Origin: Spirochaetaceae bacterium
GTDB lineage: Bacteria > Spirochaetota > Spirochaetia > SZUA-6 > Bin103
Reading direction: 5' to 3'
NCBI GenBank assembly: GCA_028818385.1
Contig: JAPPNY010000164.1
Location: 1 to 57,120 of the forward strand
Length of the DNA stretch: 57,120 nucleotides
Shown piece after piece: positions 32,643 to 41,400 of the stretch; position 1 is the stretch's first letter, and every line of letters starts with the position of its first letter. Below the pieces are notes generated by a model. The model worked only from the letters and a program-made list of their open reading frames with translations, had not been told where the DNA came from and searched no databases. A program made the position numbers and the translations under genes.

Positions 32643-33532
32643 CGACGGCGCTGGGGCGCCGCTCGGCGCTGGGCATGGCCTTCGACGCCTGCAACTACGC
32701 GCTGCTGCTGTTGCTGTCGCTGTCGATCATCTACCCGTTCTGGAACCTGTTCCTGACCTCGTTCTCGCCGGTCGAGGAGGTGACCTCGCTCGGCATGCAC
32801 CTCTGGATCGACCGCTGGACGGTCTCTTCCTGGGGCTTCGTGCTGCAGGAAAACGACGTGCTGCAGGCCTATCTGAACACCATCCACCGCGTCGTGTTCG
32901 GGACGCTGACCACCCTGCTGGTCACCTTCAGCGGCGCCTACGCGCTGGCGAAGCGCGACCTGCCGGGCCGCGGCACCATCACCACGCTGTTCATCTTCAC
33001 GCTCTGGTTCGGGGGAGGGCTGATCCCCACCTATCTCCTGATCCGCTCGCTGGGGATGATCAACAGCCGCTGGGTGCTCATCATCCCGGTGGCTCTGAAC
33101 GTCTACTACATCGTCATCGCCCGCAACTTCATGATGACGATCGACCAGTCGCTGGAAGACTCGGCGATCATCGACGGCGCCGGCTACTGGACGATCCTGT
33201 TCCGCATCGTCCTGCCGGTCTCCAAGCCGGTGCTGGCGACCATCGCGCTGTGGGCGGCGGTGTCGCACTGGAATGCGTGGTTCGACGCCCTGATCTACCT
33301 CAACGACGCCGACAAGCGTGTGCTGCAGATGCTGGTGCGCGACATGATCCAGCTCGTCACCTTCGACGAGCTGCTCGACTACGTGGAGGACCTGCCGGTC
33401 AAGGAGCACATCCCGCCGCAATCCGTGCGCGCGGTCACCATCCTGATCACCATCGGCCCGATCGTCATGGTCTACCCCTTCATCCAGAAGTACTTCGTCA
33501 AGGGCGTGATGCTCGGATCGCTGAAGGGCTGA
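32636..33532 (+). CDS. Sugar ABC transporter permease, YtcP/MalG type
   Basis: Second membrane subunit, 298 residues, started at the ATG that overlaps the end of the first permease. Features are FDACNYALLLLLSLSIIYPFWNLFLTSFS at the first helix, the TFSGAYALAKRDLPGRG segment, an EAA loop reading LEDSAIIDGAGYWTILFRIVLPVSKP, and the typical ending KYFVKGVMLGSLKG. It forms the translocation pore with the LplB-type partner. The gene ends 6 nt before the convergent gene at 33539, and no terminator is visible between them. Confidence 0.92.
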   Translation: MVATALGRRSALGMAFDACNYALLLLLSLSIIYPFWNLFLTSFSPVEEVTSLGMHLWIDRWTVSSWGFVLQENDVLQAYLNTIHRVVFGTLTTLLVTFSGAYALAKRDLPGRGTITTLFIFTLWFGGGLIPTYLLIRSLGMINSRWVLIIPVALNVYYIVIARNFMMTIDQSLEDSAIIDGAGYWTILFRIVLPVSKPVLATIALWAAVSHWNAWFDALIYLNDADKRVLQMLVRDMIQLVTFDELLDYVEDLPVKEHIPPQSVRAVTILITIGPIVMVYPFIQKYFVKGVMLGSLKG

Positions 33533-33538
33533 CCCCGG

Positions 33539-35149
33539 TCAGTCGACGTCGGCGAAGCGGAAACCGAACACGTAGCTGTTGCGCATGAAGAAGCGGAGGT
33601 AGACCGCCTGCCCGACCAGCGCGCCCAGGTCCTTGCCGCGCCAGGTGATCGGCGCGGCGGTGTCGTCCATGTGGTTGGGGTCGCACTCCGCGAAGGTATA
33701 GCCGGGGATGGCGCGCCCGGCCCGGTCGACCAGCTCGGTGTGCAGCGACCCGTGCCACTCGCGGCTGAAGGCGCGATGCTGCGCCGAGCAGTTCACCAGC
33801 AGCCGCGGACCTCCGACCTTGACCTCGCGCGACAGCAGGTGGCCGCCCGACACCCCCCCGTAATAGCCGACGAAGCGGTCGCGCCGGATGCGGGCCAGGC
33901 CGATGGCGCGGTTGTTGTCCGGGAAGCGGTAGCGCCACGGCCGCGACGACCCGGAGTAGTACATATAGAGCCACTCGCCGTACGGGATCGCGGCGCGGAT
34001 CGACCAGACGTGGCCGGCGTCCCAGCTTCCCTCCTGCCCGCGCGGCAGGAACGGCTTTCGGTCGCGCGGCCGGTACCAGTGCATGCCGTCCGGGCTGCCG
34101 GTGAGCTCGATCCAGGAGTGGCCGGTGCCGTCGCGCGGCTGCACGCCCAGGTAGCCCAGGTACTGCGATCCGTACGGCTGCATGGTCATGTGGTCGAAGA
34201 ACATCTGTTCGTCGTCGTCCGCGGCGTCCGGCACCAGCACCTCGCGCGGCGGGTACCAGGTCTTCAGGTCGGGACTGACGTGGATGCTGATCCGGGTGCG
34301 CACGTTCTCCACCGCGCCGGCGCGGCCGATGCCGGCGATGCCGGCCTCCGCGCTGCCGGGCACCTCCTCGCCCGCGCCGATGCCGCCGGCCATGGTCAGC
34401 GCCCGGCCGCTGCGCAGCGCGCGGCCGATGAGCCCCTGGAGCTGCTCGGTGGCGGCGCGGGCGAACGGCCGGCCGCTCATGATCCAGTGCTCCAGGCGCG
34501 CGTCCCAGTAGAGGTTGTACTTGCTGTCGAGCGCCGGGTGGAGCGGGTTGCCCTCGTAGATGCGCCAGTCGACGCCGTCGTCGCTGAATGCCAGGCAGAC
34601 CGCGTCCTTGACCGGGTAGTCGTTGAGGTCGGCCTGCGCGTACTCGCGGTGGGCGACATCCTTGTACACGCACATGAAGCGGCCGCGGTCGGCCATCGGC
34701 GCCGGCGTCCAGGTGACCGAGAATTCCTGGCACCGCTCGCGGCCGGTCAGCACGATGTTGGTGCGGTCGAAGCCGCGGTAGGGGAAACGGTCGGACAGCG
34801 GCTTGCGCCAGTGCACGCCGTCGTCGCTCTCCGCGTAGGACATCAGGTAGGGGCCGTACTCGTCGGCCGCCGGGGCCCTGCCGGAGAGCCCCTTGGTCCA
34901 GACGCTGGAGCTGGCCAGCACGTACCACATGCGGAACAGGTTCTCCTCTTCGTCGTAGAGGACGTTGGGGCCGGCCGCGGTCCGCTCCCAGGGCAGGTCG
35001 GCCACCAGCACCGGATTGTGCGGATGGCGGACCGCCTCGTTCTGGACGCGCGTGGCGTCCCAGCGGTCCTCGATGGCGAAATCGTCCAGGAACAGGTGCA
35101 GGTCGTGGCCCGGATCGTCGGGCGTGCCGCGAAAGTAGGCCGGGATCAT
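33539..35149 (-). CDS. Glycosidase-like five-bladed propeller protein (GH32/GH43-like)
   Basis: Cytoplasmic protein of 536 residues, start at 35149 with GAGGAGG 3-9 nt ahead. Propeller segments repeat in order: HDLHLFLDDFAIED, HPHNPVLVADLPWE, FRMWYVLASSS, SYAESDDGVHWRKPL, LAFSDDGVDWRIYEG and ELTGSPDGMHWYRP. This is the pattern seen in GH32/GH43/GH68-like sequences annotated as 'glycosyl hydrolase family' or hypothetical. A C-terminal beta-sandwich follows (GGPRLLVNCSAQHR). It is clearly related to the protein at 48385, which starts with the same (H/D)LHLFLDD motif. It is convergent with the second sugar ABC operon and may serve it. Catalytic acids are not assigned. Confidence 0.7.
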   Translation of the reverse strand: MIPAYFRGTPDDPGHDLHLFLDDFAIEDRWDATRVQNEAVRHPHNPVLVADLPWERTAAGPNVLYDEEENLFRMWYVLASSSVWTKGLSGRAPAADEYGPYLMSYAESDDGVHWRKPLSDRFPYRGFDRTNIVLTGRERCQEFSVTWTPAPMADRGRFMCVYKDVAHREYAQADLNDYPVKDAVCLAFSDDGVDWRIYEGNPLHPALDSKYNLYWDARLEHWIMSGRPFARAATEQLQGLIGRALRSGRALTMAGGIGAGEEVPGSAEAGIAGIGRAGAVENVRTRISIHVSPDLKTWYPPREVLVPDAADDDEQMFFDHMTMQPYGSQYLGYLGVQPRDGTGHSWIELTGSPDGMHWYRPRDRKPFLPRGQEGSWDAGHVWSIRAAIPYGEWLYMYYSGSSRPWRYRFPDNNRAIGLARIRRDRFVGYYGGVSGGHLLSREVKVGGPRLLVNCSAQHRAFSREWHGSLHTELVDRAGRAIPGYTFAECDPNHMDDTAAPITWRGKDLGALVGQAVYLRFFMRNSYVFGFRFADVD

Positions 35150-35242
35150 GGCTCCTCCTCGCCGCGTGTGGCTGCGGACATGGTCGCGGGTTGGACGCCG
35201 CAAGTCCATGACCGCGGCCGGGGCGAGACACTCGCCGTTTGA

Positions 35243-35248
35243 TAGGAT
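35243..35248 (+). promoter_or_regulatory. -10-like TAGGAT before the AAA-ATPase gene
   Basis: TAGGAT ends 6 nt before the GTG at 35255 and there is no Shine-Dalgarno, indicating a likely leaderless message. A short inverted repeat, GGCGAG-ACA-CTCGCC (35222-35236), lies just upstream and could bind a regulator. Confidence 0.4.
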
Positions 35249-35254
35249 GCTCGC

Positions 35255-37036
35255 GTGTCCTCACCGGATGCCCCGCCCGGCGGTCTCGCGCCATTCCCAG
35301 CGATTCCGTACGGGCGTGCGTACTTCAAGGGCATTCGCCTGGAGGGCTGCCTCTATGTCGACAAGACGCGCTTCCTGCACGCGTTGGAGCAGGAGCGCTT
35401 CGTCTTCGTCATCCGTCCGCGGCGCTTCGGCAAGACCTGCTGGCTGTCGATGCTGGAGAGCTACTACGACCGCAACCAGGCGGACGACTTCGAGCGGGTG
35501 TTCGGCGGCCTGGACATCTGCCGGCGGCCGACCCCGAACCGCGGCCGCTACGTGGTGGTGCGCTTCAACTTCTCCACCTTCGGCAGCGATCCGGCCCGAC
35601 TGGAACGGGAATTCGACGAGTACTGCCGCAGGCACGTCCGGGACGCCGTGGAGGACAATCCCGATCTCTTCCCGGATGCCGCGTTCGACCGCATCCAGAC
35701 CCCGCCCACCATCAACGGCCAGCTCGACGAGCTGTTCCTGCACGCCCGGCGCGAGGGGATACCGCTCTACGTCCTGATCGACGAATACGACAACTTCGCC
35801 AACACGATCCTCGCGGGCGAGGGAGCGGAGGCGTACCACGCGTTCACCCACGGCGGCGGCTTCTTCCGCAGCTTCTTCGCGACGCTCAAGGCGGGCACCG
35901 AGAACGGCAGCGTGGAGCGCCTGTTCGTCACGGGGGTCTCGCCGGTGACCATGGACGACGTCACGAGCGGCTTCAACATCGGCGCCAATCTGAGTCTCCG
36001 GGCCGAGTTCAACGAGATGCTCGGCTTTACCGAGGGCGAGGTGCGACGCATGCTGGAGACCTATCGGGATCTTGGCGTGTTCGACCAGGACGTCGAGACG
36101 GCGCTGGGCACCATGCGCGAGTGGTACGACGGCTATCGGTTCGCGAAGACCGCCGAGACCGTCATCTACAACACCGACATGGTGCTTCACTACGTGAAGC
36201 ACTCGATTCCCAACAAACGCGGACCCGACAACCTGATCGACAGCAACGTGCGTATCGACTACGGCAAGTTGCGCCACCTGCTGCTCACCGGGCGGCAGTT
36301 GAACGGCAACTTCGACCTGCTGCGCCGGGTGATCTCCGAGGGACGGGCCGACAGCGACGTCGTGGAGACGTTTCCGCAGGCGCGGCTGACAGATCCGGAG
36401 AACTTCCTTTCCCTGATGCACTACTTCGGCCTGCTGAGCATCCGCGACGTGGTCGCCGGCGTGCCGCGTCTGGGCATCCCCAACCAGACCGTGCGGCGCC
36501 TGATGTACGGCTACCTGCGCGACGCCTACCGGGACGTCGGCGTGTTCTCGATGAACCTCGTGAAGTTTGACCGGCTCACCCGGCGGATGGCGCTGGAGGG
36601 CGACTGGCGGCCGGCCGTCGAGCGGCTGTGCCAGGCGGTGGCGGAGCACACCGGCATCCGCGACTACATCCAGGGAGAGAAGGTCCTGCAAGGCTTCCTG
36701 GCGGCCTACCTGAGCGCCTCGGAGTACTTCGTCTTCCACACGGAGCAGGAACTGGCGAAGGACTATGCGGACATCGTGCTGGAGCCGCTCGCCGCGCGCT
36801 ATCCGGGCATGCGGTACGGCTTCGTAATCGAGCTGAAGTACCTGAGCCGCGGTCCCGAGACGGAGGCACGGGTGACGGCGGTGGCCGATGATGCCCTTTC
36901 GCAGTTGCGTGCCTATCTGGCGGACGCTCGGCTGGAGCAGCAGTACCCGGACGTGGAGTTCAAGGGCGTGGCGCTGGTGTTCCGCGGCTGGGAGCTCGTG
37001 TATGGCGAGGAGGTGGCGGACGCCGACGCAGGATAG
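35255..37036 (+). CDS. AAA-ATPase-like / PD-(D/E)XK nuclease-like protein (DUF1703 type)
   Basis: Protein of 593 residues with two recognised parts. The N-terminal AAA-ATPase-like domain starts at IPYGRAYFKGIRLEGCLYVDKTRF. It has a degenerate P-loop, RPRRFGKT, at residues 54-61 and a Walker B-like strand LIDEYDN at 174-180. The C-terminal PD-(D/E)XK-like domain has the acidic/lysine pair in VIELKYL (E526, K528), preceded by the helix EQELAKDYADIVLEPLAARY. Such proteins are numerous in spirochaetes and Bacteroidetes, often in many copies. Mobility- or defence-related roles have been proposed but none is established. It has no operon partners; the flanking genes are divergent and convergent. 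Confidence 0.85.
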   Translation: MSSPDAPPGGLAPFPAIPYGRAYFKGIRLEGCLYVDKTRFLHALEQERFVFVIRPRRFGKTCWLSMLESYYDRNQADDFERVFGGLDICRRPTPNRGRYVVVRFNFSTFGSDPARLEREFDEYCRRHVRDAVEDNPDLFPDAAFDRIQTPPTINGQLDELFLHARREGIPLYVLIDEYDNFANTILAGEGAEAYHAFTHGGGFFRSFFATLKAGTENGSVERLFVTGVSPVTMDDVTSGFNIGANLSLRAEFNEMLGFTEGEVRRMLETYRDLGVFDQDVETALGTMREWYDGYRFAKTAETVIYNTDMVLHYVKHSIPNKRGPDNLIDSNVRIDYGKLRHLLLTGRQLNGNFDLLRRVISEGRADSDVVETFPQARLTDPENFLSLMHYFGLLSIRDVVAGVPRLGIPNQTVRRLMYGYLRDAYRDVGVFSMNLVKFDRLTRRMALEGDWRPAVERLCQAVAEHTGIRDYIQGEKVLQGFLAAYLSASEYFVFHTEQELAKDYADIVLEPLAARYPGMRYGFVIELKYLSRGPETEARVTAVADDALSQLRAYLADARLEQQYPDVEFKGVALVFRGWELVYGEEVADADAG

Positions 37037-37070
37037 AATCGGTGCGCCGGCCCCGCATTCGCGGTTGTCG

Positions 37071-38825
37071 TCAGCTCTGCTCCGTGGACTGGTCGGCGAA
37101 CAGGCGGCGGTACGCGGGGTTCGTACTCATCAGCTCGCCGGGAGTGCCGGTACCGGCAATGCCTCCGCCTTCGAGTACGAGCACGCGGTCGGCGAGCTCT
37201 ATGGTCGACAGCCGGTGCGCCATGATGATCACCGTGCGGCGGTCCGCCAGCTCGCGGATGGTGCGCTGGAGCCTGACCTCGGTGGCCGAGTCGACCTGTG
37301 AGGTCGCTTCATCGAGCACGACGATCGGCGCGTCCTTGAGAAGCGCCCGGGCGATGACGAGCCGCTGCTTCTGGCCGCCGGAGAGCTTGATGCCGCGCTC
37401 GCCGATCAGCGTGTCCCAGCGGTCGGGCAGGGACAGGATGAAGTCCAGGATCGCCGCGCGCCGGCAGGCGTCCGCGAGGGCCACGTCGTCCGCCGTTGGA
37501 TCGGCCAGCGTCAGGTTCTCCCGGATGGTGAGATTGAACAGCATGCTCTCCTGCCACGCCACCGCATACGACCGAAGGAGCTCGCGCCGGTCGATGCCGT
37601 ACAGGTCCTGTCCGGCAAGCGTGACCGTGCCCGAGATCGGGCGCTCCACGCCGGTCATGAGCTTCGCAATCGTCGACTTGCCGCTGCCGCTACGCCCCAC
37701 GATCGCGGTCACGGCCCCCGGCGGGGCGGCAGCGCTCACGGCGTCCAGCACCGGCTCGCCGGCTCGATACGCGAAGCTGACGTCCTGCAGCCGGAGCTCG
37801 CCCGATCTGTCGTGCTCGAACGGCGGTTGCTGCACGTCGTGCCGGCCGCGCAGGTGTAGGATCACGCGCCGGAGACCGGGATACGAGTCCTGGGTGCGCA
37901 CGGTGATCTCCGCCAGCACCTGCGTCGCCTCGATCAGGTTGGTGTAGAGGCGGAGAAAGCCCAGGAGCACGCCGACCGACATCTGGCCGGTGAGCACGAA
38001 CAGCCCGCCGACGAAGTAGGTGGCGCCGCGCGTGACGAGGTTGTCCTTGATCTCCGCAAGCCCCTGCTGGGCGGAGTTCACCAGCGCCTGCACGACGCGA
38101 TAGTAGGTCTGCTCCTGGTTCAGTTCCTGAAACTCACGCTTGTGGCGAGCCTCCGCCGCCATCGTGCGGAGCTCGCGCCATCCCTGGATGCGCTCGTGCA
38201 GCCAGTCGACGTACTCGTAGTACCGCGGCCAACGCAGCTCCGCGTTGGCGCGCATCCGCCGGCTCAGCCAGCGCGCCAACCCGAAGGACGCCGCCCCGAG
38301 CGCCAGGCTGATCAATGCAAGCTGCCAACTGATGATCACGATGACCACGGCGGTAACGGCCGCCCGTGTCGCCTGGAATCCGGTCTCGATGACGTGCCCG
38401 CTGAGGAACGACTCGATCCGCTCGACGTCCTCGTCGACGACCGTGCGCATCTCCCCGGCCGAGGTGGCCGGCGCCTCCCCGTCCGGAGCGGCGAGGTAGG
38501 AGCTCCAGATGAGCCGCCTCACCTCCAGCGCCACCCGGTTGTAGACACGGTTGGCCTGCTGCGCCGAGAGCGTGTGCAGCAGCGTCTCCAGCCCGAACGC
38601 CGCGAGGTATGCGGCGAGCAACGGGACGAAGAAGCCGATCCTGCCACCCACGAGGACCTCGTCGACGAACGCCTGGAACAGGAACGCCGGCACCAGGCCG
38701 AGCGGCACGAGAAGGAACTTGAACAGCAGCGCGAGCGCGACGCCGAGCCGGTAGGGCCTGACGTAGGGCGCAAGGGAGCGCAGCACCACGCGCCGGTTCA
38801 TCGTGCCCGGGTCCACGTCGCTCAT
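37071..38825 (-). CDS. ABC exporter half-transporter (permease-ATPase fusion), second of pair
   Basis: Type IV ABC exporter subunit of 584 residues. Six helices occupy residues about 25-310, then a complete nucleotide-binding domain. Walker A GRSGSGKS is near 377, the signature is LSGGQKQRLVIARALL, Walker B is VVLDEATSQVD with the catalytic Glu, and the H-loop is IMAHRLSTI. It overlaps the other half-transporter by 4 nt (38822-38825). Both ATP sites in the pair look canonical, so either a heterodimer or two homodimers is possible. The cargo is unknown; drugs, lipids and peptides are all within family range. No peptidase domain is present. Confidence 0.92.
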   Translation of the reverse strand: MSDVDPGTMNRRVVLRSLAPYVRPYRLGVALALLFKFLLVPLGLVPAFLFQAFVDEVLVGGRIGFFVPLLAAYLAAFGLETLLHTLSAQQANRVYNRVALEVRRLIWSSYLAAPDGEAPATSAGEMRTVVDEDVERIESFLSGHVIETGFQATRAAVTAVVIVIISWQLALISLALGAASFGLARWLSRRMRANAELRWPRYYEYVDWLHERIQGWRELRTMAAEARHKREFQELNQEQTYYRVVQALVNSAQQGLAEIKDNLVTRGATYFVGGLFVLTGQMSVGVLLGFLRLYTNLIEATQVLAEITVRTQDSYPGLRRVILHLRGRHDVQQPPFEHDRSGELRLQDVSFAYRAGEPVLDAVSAAAPPGAVTAIVGRSGSGKSTIAKLMTGVERPISGTVTLAGQDLYGIDRRELLRSYAVAWQESMLFNLTIRENLTLADPTADDVALADACRRAAILDFILSLPDRWDTLIGERGIKLSGGQKQRLVIARALLKDAPIVVLDEATSQVDSATEVRLQRTIRELADRRTVIIMAHRLSTIELADRVLVLEGGGIAGTGTPGELMSTNPAYRRLFADQSTEQS

Positions 38826-40561
38826 TCGGCAGCTCCGAAGTGGACGCGGTATTCCGGGCAGGTTGCATGCAGTTCTTCATGGGCACCGACCGCCGCGACG
38901 CGCCCGCCGGCAAGGAACGCGATGCGCTCGCTCGACCGGATCGTCGACTGGCGGTGGGCGATGACGATGGTCGTGCGCCCCGCACTGGCCTGCGTGAGAG
39001 CGGCATGGATGGCCGCCTCCGCCTGGTGGTCGATCGCCGACGTGGCTTCATCGAACACCAGGATCCGGGAGTCGCGGAGCAGCACGCGAGCGATCGCCAG
39101 GCGCTGTCGCTGTCCACCCGACATCTGCCGGCCGCCGGCGCCGACCACCGTGTCGAGCCGGTCGGGTAGCGAGCGGACGAAGTCGTCGATCTTCGCGGCT
39201 TCGCACGCCGCCCACAGGGCCTCGTCCGGCGGGTCCTGCTCGATCCCCAGGCAGAGATTCGACCGGAGCGTCCCCGTGAAGAGAATGGGCTCCTGCCTCA
39301 CCACGCCGACATCTCGGCGCAGTGCCACGAGCCGATAGGATGCGATGTCGCTGCCGTCGAGTGCGATCCTGCCGGCGCCGGGGGAATAGAACCGGAGCAG
39401 CAGGCTGATGATCGTCGACTTGCCGGCGCCGCTTGCCCCGACGAGCGCGATCTTCTCGCCGGCCGTCACGTCCAGGCTGAGTCCGGTCAGCACGTCGTCG
39501 CGTCCCGGGTAGCCGAACGTGACCTGGTCGAACCGGATTGCCCCGCGCTCGACCCGGCGGCGCATCGAGGTGCCTTCAACCTCCGTGGGCAACTCCAGGG
39601 TTCTGAGATACCGGTCGATGCCGGCGATCCGCTGCTGACTCATCACGCCGGCGAAGTTGATCGTGGCCAGCGCGGCCCTGGTCATCGCGAAGTACTCCAC
39701 CAGCGCCACGAATCCGCCGACGGTGAGCTCTCCGCTGCCGATCAGCAGAACGCCCATTCCCAGGAGGGCGAAGTGAGCGATCAGGGAGATGGCCTCCGTC
39801 CACCGCTCCGAGGTGAACGTCGCGCGGGCGACGCCAACCTTGAAGCGGATGAGCTGCATCCAGTGGCGGACGAATCGCCGGTTGACGGTGGCCTCGGCAC
39901 TGAGCAGCCGGATCTCGGGCAGCCCGGTGACGATCTCGTAGATCCATGAGCCCACGATTCCATAGCGGCTGCGGAGCGCGCGCGCCTGCGTGCCGGCTTT
40001 CCCACCGAAGCGGCGCGTGGCGTAGGCGGACGCCGGGAGCGTCACGGCCATCAGCACGAGCGCATGCCAACTGATCGTCGCGACGGCGGCCGTGCACACG
40101 GCGATCAGCACGCAGCCGCTGATGATGCGGATGATCTCCCCCAGCATCCGGTGCGCGTGGCCGGAGTCATGGTGGATGGTGGTGAACAGGTCACTGGTTC
40201 TGGACCCGTCGAGGACGTGGGACTCCAGCCGCAGCACGACGTCGTGAATGCGGAGGCGCGACCAGTACCAGAAATCCCGCTGCAGGGACACCTGCGTCAG
40301 CCGCTCCAGCAGGAAGAGCACCTGGTCGGCGGCGAAGAGCAGGAGAAAGCCCGCGGCGATCGCCCCGAGCAGCTCCACCTGGCGGTGCAGGATCACCTCG
40401 TCGACGATCAGCCCGAAGACGTACGGGTAGGCGCCGCGCAGGAACGAGGCTGCCACCATCGCCACGAACAGGTTCACGAAGGTGAACAGCGCCGGCCGCA
40501 CCCATCTCCAGACGCCGCGGATCCGCCAGAGACGGCCCCGGCTCGCCGACGGTTCCGCCAT
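38822..40561 (-). CDS. ABC exporter half-transporter (permease-ATPase fusion), first of pair
   Basis: Partner exporter subunit of 579 residues with the same membrane-then-ATPase order. Walker A GASGAGKS is near residue 374, the signature is MSGGQRQRLAIARVLL, Walker B is LVFDEATSAID, and the H-loop is VIAHRQSTI. The ATG overlaps the stop of the small upstream gene by 1 nt (TGATG), a strong sign of translational coupling. The three genes thus look like one export system: membrane-anchored accessory, half-transporter, half-transporter. It is flanked downstream by the AAA-ATPase/nuclease-like gene (convergent) and upstream by HigBA. Confidence 0.92.
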   Translation of the reverse strand: MAEPSASRGRLWRIRGVWRWVRPALFTFVNLFVAMVAASFLRGAYPYVFGLIVDEVILHRQVELLGAIAAGFLLLFAADQVLFLLERLTQVSLQRDFWYWSRLRIHDVVLRLESHVLDGSRTSDLFTTIHHDSGHAHRMLGEIIRIISGCVLIAVCTAAVATISWHALVLMAVTLPASAYATRRFGGKAGTQARALRSRYGIVGSWIYEIVTGLPEIRLLSAEATVNRRFVRHWMQLIRFKVGVARATFTSERWTEAISLIAHFALLGMGVLLIGSGELTVGGFVALVEYFAMTRAALATINFAGVMSQQRIAGIDRYLRTLELPTEVEGTSMRRRVERGAIRFDQVTFGYPGRDDVLTGLSLDVTAGEKIALVGASGAGKSTIISLLLRFYSPGAGRIALDGSDIASYRLVALRRDVGVVRQEPILFTGTLRSNLCLGIEQDPPDEALWAACEAAKIDDFVRSLPDRLDTVVGAGGRQMSGGQRQRLAIARVLLRDSRILVFDEATSAIDHQAEAAIHAALTQASAGRTTIVIAHRQSTIRSSERIAFLAGGRVAAVGAHEELHATCPEYRVHFGAAE

Positions 40562-41019
40562 CAGAGCCTTCGCGTTCGCAGCGCCTGCAGCACCGAGGTG
40601 GTGCCGACCGCGACGTCGATCTCGGTCGCGGTGCCGGCCTTGGGCAGCTTGCCGCTGTCGGGGTCGATCGAGGCGAGGATCCTGGCGGACCAGTTGGTGC
40701 CGTCGCGGGCGCCGTCAGTTACGGACGCGTCGATGACTCCGCCGTCATGTCGCCAGACGGCTCTCGTGCCGACCTCGACTGATGCGGAGATACGCGCGAC
40801 GATCTCGACGGTGCCGTCGGACTCGACGCGGGTGATCCGGGCTGAAGCGGTCTCGAACTCGGTGAGCTCGGCTCTGGTCGCCAGGGTGTATAGCCCGTAC
40901 GAGGCTCCGACGGTCACCGCAAGCGCCAGAAGCGGCGTCCGGATGCCGATGAAACGGCCGAACCTGCGGAGGACACCCACGCGCCGCGGGTCCATGTAGG
41001 AAGATGGCCGACCGGTCAC
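40561..41019 (-). CDS. Small membrane-anchored protein, HlyD-like C-terminal region
   Basis: Protein of 152 residues (GTG at 41019, or 144 residues from ATG at 40995). One hydrophobic segment near residues 28-48 (TPLLALAVTVGASYGLYTL) is followed by about 100 residues predicted to be outside the cytoplasm. The last half, with ARISASVEVGTRAVW, NWSARILASIDPDSGKLPKAGTA and the closing EIDVAVGTTSVLQALRTRRL, resembles the beta-domain and end of HlyD-type adaptor proteins. The long coiled-coil hairpin and lipoyl domain are missing. It is coupled to the ABC exporter pair downstream and could be a shortened adaptor or a subunit that stabilises the exporter. This family assignment is tentative. Confidence 0.55.
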   Translation of the reverse strand: MTGRPSSYMDPRRVGVLRRFGRFIGIRTPLLALAVTVGASYGLYTLATRAELTEFETASARITRVESDGTVEIVARISASVEVGTRAVWRHDGGVIDASVTDGARDGTNWSARILASIDPDSGKLPKAGTATEIDVAVGTTSVLQALRTRRL

Positions 41020-41067
41020 GCATCGCTCCGGTCAACTGCGCGAGCGCCGCAAGGCCGCATGCGACTC

Positions 41068-41391
41068 TCAGGCGCCAGGCACTGCGGCGGGCTGAATCTG
41101 CTCGAGCTGTTCGTGCATTGCCTTCTCGGCGTACCAAAGGTCATGGTTCTGCTGCATGCGTAGCCATATACTCGGCCCGTTGCCAGCCAATCTGCCGATT
41201 CTGAGCGCCATCTCCACCGTGATCGGGTGCGTACAGCTCAGTATCCGATGAAGCTGCTGACGAGATACCCCAAGCCTGCGTGCGGCTTCGCTTACCGACA
41301 GCTTCAACTCGGGGAGAACATCCTCACGGAGAATCTCTCCAGGGTGTGTCGGCGGGCGCCGCGGCGGCCTGTTTACGTTGTGTTCCATCAT
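41068..41391 (-). CDS. higA: HigA-type antitoxin (HTH)
   Basis: Antitoxin of 107 residues. The sequence RPPTHPGEILREDVLPELKLSVSEAARRLGVSRQQLHRILSCTHPITVEMALRIGRLAGNGPSIWLRMQQNHDLWYAE follows the HigA XRE-type helix-turn-helix consensus from end to end (motif quoted only to identify the family; key parts are HPGEIL, AARRLGVSRQ and WLRMQ). It follows the toxin gene by 9 nt, the inverted toxin-first order typical of HigBA. It should repress the higBA promoter near 41680. Confidence 0.93.
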   Translation of the reverse strand: MMEHNVNRPPRRPPTHPGEILREDVLPELKLSVSEAARRLGVSRQQLHRILSCTHPITVEMALRIGRLAGNGPSIWLRMQQNHDLWYAEKAMHEQLEQIQPAAVPGA

Positions 41392-41400
41392 GGTCCTGCC

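Noticed and set aside
37042..37947. Plus-strand open frame with TAGAAT just ahead (37034-37039)
   Set aside because: It is antisense to the ABC exporter ATPase and has Ser/Arg-rich shadow composition. The hexamer might start an antisense RNA, but nothing else supports a gene.
37071..40561. Bacteriocin exporter with leader peptidase
   Set aside because: Neither half-transporter has an N-terminal C39 peptidase domain and no precursor-peptide gene with a GG leader was found nearby.
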